Origin: Dehalococcoidales bacterium
Lineage (GTDB): Bacteria > Chloroflexota > Dehalococcoidia > Dehalococcoidales > JAUXAE01
Assembly: GCA_030620035.1 (NCBI GenBank)
Contig: JAUXAE010000056.1
Coordinates: 1-7,249, forward strand
Direction: 5' to 3'
Length of the DNA stretch: 7,249 bases
Shown: positions 5,351-7,249 of the stretch, one piece after another
Layout of the letters: each line of letters opens with the position of its first letter
How positions within the stretch are numbered: the first letter of the stretch is position 1
The notes under the pieces: generated by a model
Databases searched by the model: none
What the model was told of the DNA's origin: nothing
The model's input: only the letters and a program-made list of their open reading frames with translations
Made by a program: the position numbers and the translations under genes

Positions 5351-5413
5351 GCCGATAGGACAGAATCACTGCCCGAATTTGCCTATTTGCTGCCGATTCC
5401 AGTCCTGGTGGCC

Positions 5414-6292
5414 TCAGGCGGCCTTTCTGACTATGAGCAGGGGTAGATCCCCGCTGGCTAGCAGTTTATGGGCGATGCTGCCCGGCGCCCAGGCGGTAAT
5501 CGGTGAGCGGCCCCGGGTGGCCATGACCACCAGGTCGGCATCGGCCTCCCGGCCGGCGGCGGTAATCTCTTTGGCCGGGTCGTCACCCAGGGTTACACTG
5601 CTGGCGGTATCAATGCCCTGCTGCTTCAGCCTGTCTTCGATACCTTTCAGGTAGGCTTGAGTTCGCTCCTTCTCTGCCCTGTCTATGACCTCATCATCAA
5701 TACCCCTATCACCAACTATATCTTCCTTTGATGGGGCATAGTAGGCCTTTTTGGCCATTCTGTAGAGGCTGACCTCGACCTTTAGCTTTAGGGCCAGTTC
5801 CTGGGCAGTGGCTATGGCTACCTCGCTGTTCTTGGAGCCGTCTAAGGGCAGCAGTATGCGGCCAATTAGCTCCTTTTTCTTGGCTTGGATGCCATCCCCG
5901 GCTCGGATTAGCAGTGTCGGGCAGCTTACCAGCCGGAATATCCTGTCAACAATACTGCCCATTAGGCGCACCTTGAGGCTGGTGAAGCCATGGGCCACCA
6001 TAATGAGCAGCCCGATGTCATTCTTCTCTATGTAGTCGCAGATTACCTTGGCGAAATCGCCAAAAAGGTGTTGGCTGCGGACTTTGGCCCCATTCTTTAG
6101 CCGCTCTTGCATAAGCTCGGCCATCTTTTCCAGGTACAGCCGATGCATGTTGTGAGCTAGCTTGTGGTCTGGCGGGCAGACATGAAGTAGGATTACCTCG
6201 GAGCCCAGTTTTCGGGCCAGCTCCTCCCCGTAGGGGATAACTGCTTCGGCTAAATCAGAACCATCCAGGGGCAGAAGTATTCTTTCCAGCAT
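5414..6292 (-). CDS. Tandem-domain universal stress protein
   Basis: The 292-residue cytoplasmic protein has two Usp domains (about 1-130 and 144-289). Each begins with RILLPLDGS (Asp10, Asp151) and ends with a strand of the PTLLIR / PLLIVRK type. The ATP-binding loop G-2x-G-9x-G(S/T) is partly kept: His101-Gly102 with Gly112-Ser113 in domain 1, and Arg260-Gly261 with Gly271-Ser272 in domain 2. The first glycine is Val in domain 1 and Ala in domain 2, so nucleotide binding is uncertain. The frame is open upstream to 6406, but ATG 6290-6292 is the start: GGAGGG lies 8 nt upstream and the protein begins MLERILLPLDGS. It has its own TTGACA promoter and is divergent from the gene at 6422. Usp proteins respond to starvation and stress; the specific role is unknown. 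Confidence 0.93.
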   Translation of the reverse strand: MLERILLPLDGSDLAEAVIPYGEELARKLGSEVILLHVCPPDHKLAHNMHRLYLEKMAELMQERLKNGAKVRSQHLFGDFAKVICDYIEKNDIGLLIMVAHGFTSLKVRLMGSIVDRIFRLVSCPTLLIRAGDGIQAKKKELIGRILLPLDGSKNSEVAIATAQELALKLKVEVSLYRMAKKAYYAPSKEDIVGDRGIDDEVIDRAEKERTQAYLKGIEDRLKQQGIDTASSVTLGDDPAKEITAAGREADADLVVMATRGRSPITAWAPGSIAHKLLASGDLPLLIVRKAA

Positions 6293-6334
6293 CTCTGTTT
6301 CCCTCCGTATTATGGGGCCAGTTTTTCTCATAAA

Positions 6335-6363
6335 AGGATACATTTTGGATTGGGAAATGTCAA
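6335..6363 (-). promoter_or_regulatory. Predicted uspA promoter
   Basis: On the minus strand a perfect TTGACA (6358-6363) is followed after 17 nt by TATCCT (6335-6340). Transcription would start near 6328, giving a leader of about 36 nt that includes the GGAGGG ribosome binding site (6301-6306). Confidence 0.7.
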
Positions 6364-6403
6364 CCAGCCCGGTCAGTTGGTATTGTTGCATAGGGGGTTG
6401 ACA
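6358..6403. repeat. Inverted repeat carrying two divergent TTGACA boxes
   Basis: TGTCAACC (6358-6365) and GGTTGACA (6396-6403) are perfect inverted copies separated by 30 bp. The left copy contains the uspA -35. The right copy gives a perfect TTGACA toward the gene at 6422, but the matching -10 region on that side is poor. The repeat could be paired divergent promoters or a regulator-binding palindrome. Confidence 0.5.
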
Positions 6404-6421
6404 CAATGTTAGTCTTTACGT

Positions 6422-7048
6422 GTGAAGATACCATTACGGAATATTGGCTTTGTCCTTATAGGCCTTGGCGGTGGTGTGATGTTGGCTAACGTTGGGTACG
6501 ATACAGGCAAGCTAATATTAGCCGTGGGTGGCATCTTGGTTATAGGCACATTTGTCTACAGGCCTCTTCTCCAGATAGTTGCTGCACCTATAGGTGATTG
6601 GGAGTTCATATATTATTCTACAAGTTTATCGAACCTTTCTGCCTTCCCTGAGAGAGTCTTCACTGAAGATAAAAGGGAAGCCTATTTTGAGGGTTTACCC
6701 CAGAATGTCGGCGATTATTATAAGTTGGACCTACGTAAAGAGCGGCTGATTTCCGGCGTTCATTTCAATCAAGGGGATTCAAACAAATGTCCTGATGAAT
6801 GGCAGATGTTTTTATATGACCGATTCCAAAGTCTTGTATCACCTTACAAGCAAAGTGGCCATCCACCACACATTGGCGGTAAAGGTTCGGTCATAGTCAA
6901 TAGATTTGAAAGGACGGTTAAGGTTCAATATTTCTTAGTGAGAATTACGAAAGCATCACCAAATCACTGGGCTATAGAGTCAATAAGAATTAGAGAGCAG
7001 CGGCTATTTGGGTTGTGGAGCGTTGTCATTGGTAGGATGAACCAATGA
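6422..7048 (+). CDS. Two-pass membrane protein with possible discoidin-like domain (unrecognised)
   Basis: I do not recognise the family. The 208-residue product has two hydrophobic helices (about 8-24 and 31-50) joined by a short loop (VGYDTGK). A soluble region of about 150 residues follows. Residues 88-192 contain YYKLDLRKERLISGVHFNQG, then a SxxW-like middle, then YFLVRITK and HWAIESIRIRE. This resembles the F5/8-type C (discoidin) beta-sandwich only by pattern. The flanking charges suggest both termini face the cytoplasm, which would be unusual for such a domain. The GTG at 6422 is the first possible start after an in-frame stop (6410-6412) and has no Shine-Dalgarno; ATG 6479 is an alternative but would delete TM1. 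Sampled lines are 35-47% G+C against about 60% in neighbours, suggesting acquisition from elsewhere. Confidence 0.75.
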   Translation: MKIPLRNIGFVLIGLGGGVMLANVGYDTGKLILAVGGILVIGTFVYRPLLQIVAAPIGDWEFIYYSTSLSNLSAFPERVFTEDKREAYFEGLPQNVGDYYKLDLRKERLISGVHFNQGDSNKCPDEWQMFLYDRFQSLVSPYKQSGHPPHIGGKGSVIVNRFERTVKVQYFLVRITKASPNHWAIESIRIREQRLFGLWSVVIGRMNQ

Positions 7049-7119
7049 ACTGGTAGACTATTTGAGTAAAAGGAGCAAAAACCCTAAATGCAAGAGAACC
7101 GGTCAGTTATTAACCGATG

Positions 7120-7128
7120 TGCTATAAT
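7120..7128 (+). promoter_or_regulatory. Predicted extended -10 promoter reading toward the right edge
   Basis: TGC-TATAAT (7120-7128) is identical to the gatC and nfeD boxes, and the 11-mer TGCTATAATAG is shared with 2004-2014. There is no clear -35. Transcription from about 7135 would run antisense into the partial minus-strand gene; no plus-strand gene follows within the window. Confidence 0.45.
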
Positions 7129-7133
7129 AGTGC

Positions 7134-7155
7134 TACTAAAGTATTAATACTAAAG
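7134..7155. repeat. TACTAAAG direct repeats around a perfect palindrome
   Basis: TACTAAAG occurs at 7134-7141 and 7148-7155 (14-bp period). The perfect 12-bp palindrome AGTATTAATACT (7140-7151) bridges them. It lies at the predicted start of transcription of the 7120-7128 promoter, an operator-like position. The rest of 7049-7173 shows no gene I would support. Confidence 0.5.
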
Positions 7156-7170
7156 AGAACTACTTAGACC

Positions 7171-7193
7171 GGCCTAAAGACTAAGTCTTGGCC
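7171..7193 (-). terminator. Imperfect hairpin over the stop of the right-edge gene
   Basis: GGCC (7171-7174) and AAGAC (7177-7181) pair with GTCTT (7185-7189) and GGCC (7190-7193), leaving a 2-nt bulge and a 3-nt loop. It spans the minus-strand stop codon. No T-tract follows, so terminator function is tentative. Confidence 0.3.
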
Positions 7194-7249
7194 ACAGCTC
7201 TTTCACCTTGGCCCCTAGCTTTTCCAGACTGCAGTCGGTGTCGATGACC
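7174..7249 (-). CDS. 3' end of a minus-strand gene (partial), possibly a nucleotide kinase
   Basis: The last 24 codons before TAG (7174-7176) read VIDTDCSLEKLGAKVKELWPRLSL. A strand ending in VIDTD followed by an amphipathic helix (SLEKLGAKVKEL) resembles the C-terminus of P-loop nucleotide kinases such as thymidylate-kinase-like proteins, but 24 residues cannot settle it. The gene is convergent with the membrane-protein gene at 6422-7048, separated by 125 bp. The frame was chosen by protein-like character. Confidence 0.5.
   Translation of the reverse strand, partial: VIDTDCSLEKLGAKVKELWPRLSL

Noticed and set aside
5351..5413. Possible terminator or leader between uspA and the rplU promoter
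   Set aside because: Only short stems such as CCAG/CTGG and small GCCGAT repeats are present, with no T-tract.
6293..6406. Longer Usp protein start
   Set aside because: The upstream frame covers the TTGACA promoter and the GGAGGG ribosome binding site. The Usp domain begins at the ATG at 6290-6292.
6369..7108. 10-mer CCGGTCAGTT at 6369-6378 and 7099-7108 flanking the AT-rich gene, as possible attachment sites
   Set aside because: Many 10-mer pairs are expected by chance in 7 kb, there is no integrase or tRNA, and no flanking similarity is seen.
7088..7147. 19-codon ORF after AAGGAG, a possible leader peptide
   Set aside because: Spacing from AAGGAG to the ATG is about 12 nt, too long. The frame runs through a consensus -10 box, and no controlled gene follows in view.

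Overview
The window reads as bacterial chromosome with ordinary housekeeping content. It is about 55-60% G+C over most of its length and drops to about 40% from roughly 6420 onward. My best guess is a Chloroflexota lineage (Dehalococcoidia-like), based on gene content and general protein character. This is an impression, not a computed placement.

Layout from left to right. A tRNA-amidotransferase unit (gatC-gatA, minus strand) runs off the left edge into the first codons of another gene. A 218-bp divergent intergenic region holds an unusual C/G-tract repeat and the promoters for gatC and for an NfeD-like membrane protein. The plus strand then carries nfeD-like, hisA and hisI. These meet a minus-strand cluster head-on: rplU-rpmA-rpmE (bL21, bL27, bL31), a strong intrinsic terminator, and a DUF1385/YqhQ-type membrane gene that is frameshifted. 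Next is a minus-strand tandem universal stress protein gene, divergent from an AT-rich plus-strand gene for an unrecognised two-pass membrane protein with a possible discoidin-like domain. The right edge holds the last 24 codons of a minus-strand gene.

Functionally, GatCA is two thirds of the amidotransferase that makes Gln-tRNA(Gln) and/or Asn-tRNA(Asn). HisA and HisI are two steps of histidine synthesis. bL21, bL27 and bL31 are large-subunit ribosomal proteins. No mobile element, CRISPR array, tRNA or rRNA is visible.

The most notable observation concerns start codons. In both rplU and hisA, the position of the family's initiator methionine is an isoleucine codon (ATC and ATA), placed behind a good Shine-Dalgarno sequence and a plausible promoter, with no credible ATG, GTG or TTG. 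Other points of interest are a C6-tract frameshift in the DUF1385 gene, a mirror-repeat/G-quadruplex-capable element between gatC and nfeD, repeated use of TGnTATAAT extended -10 promoters, and a terminator arm able to pair with the next gene's ribosome binding site.
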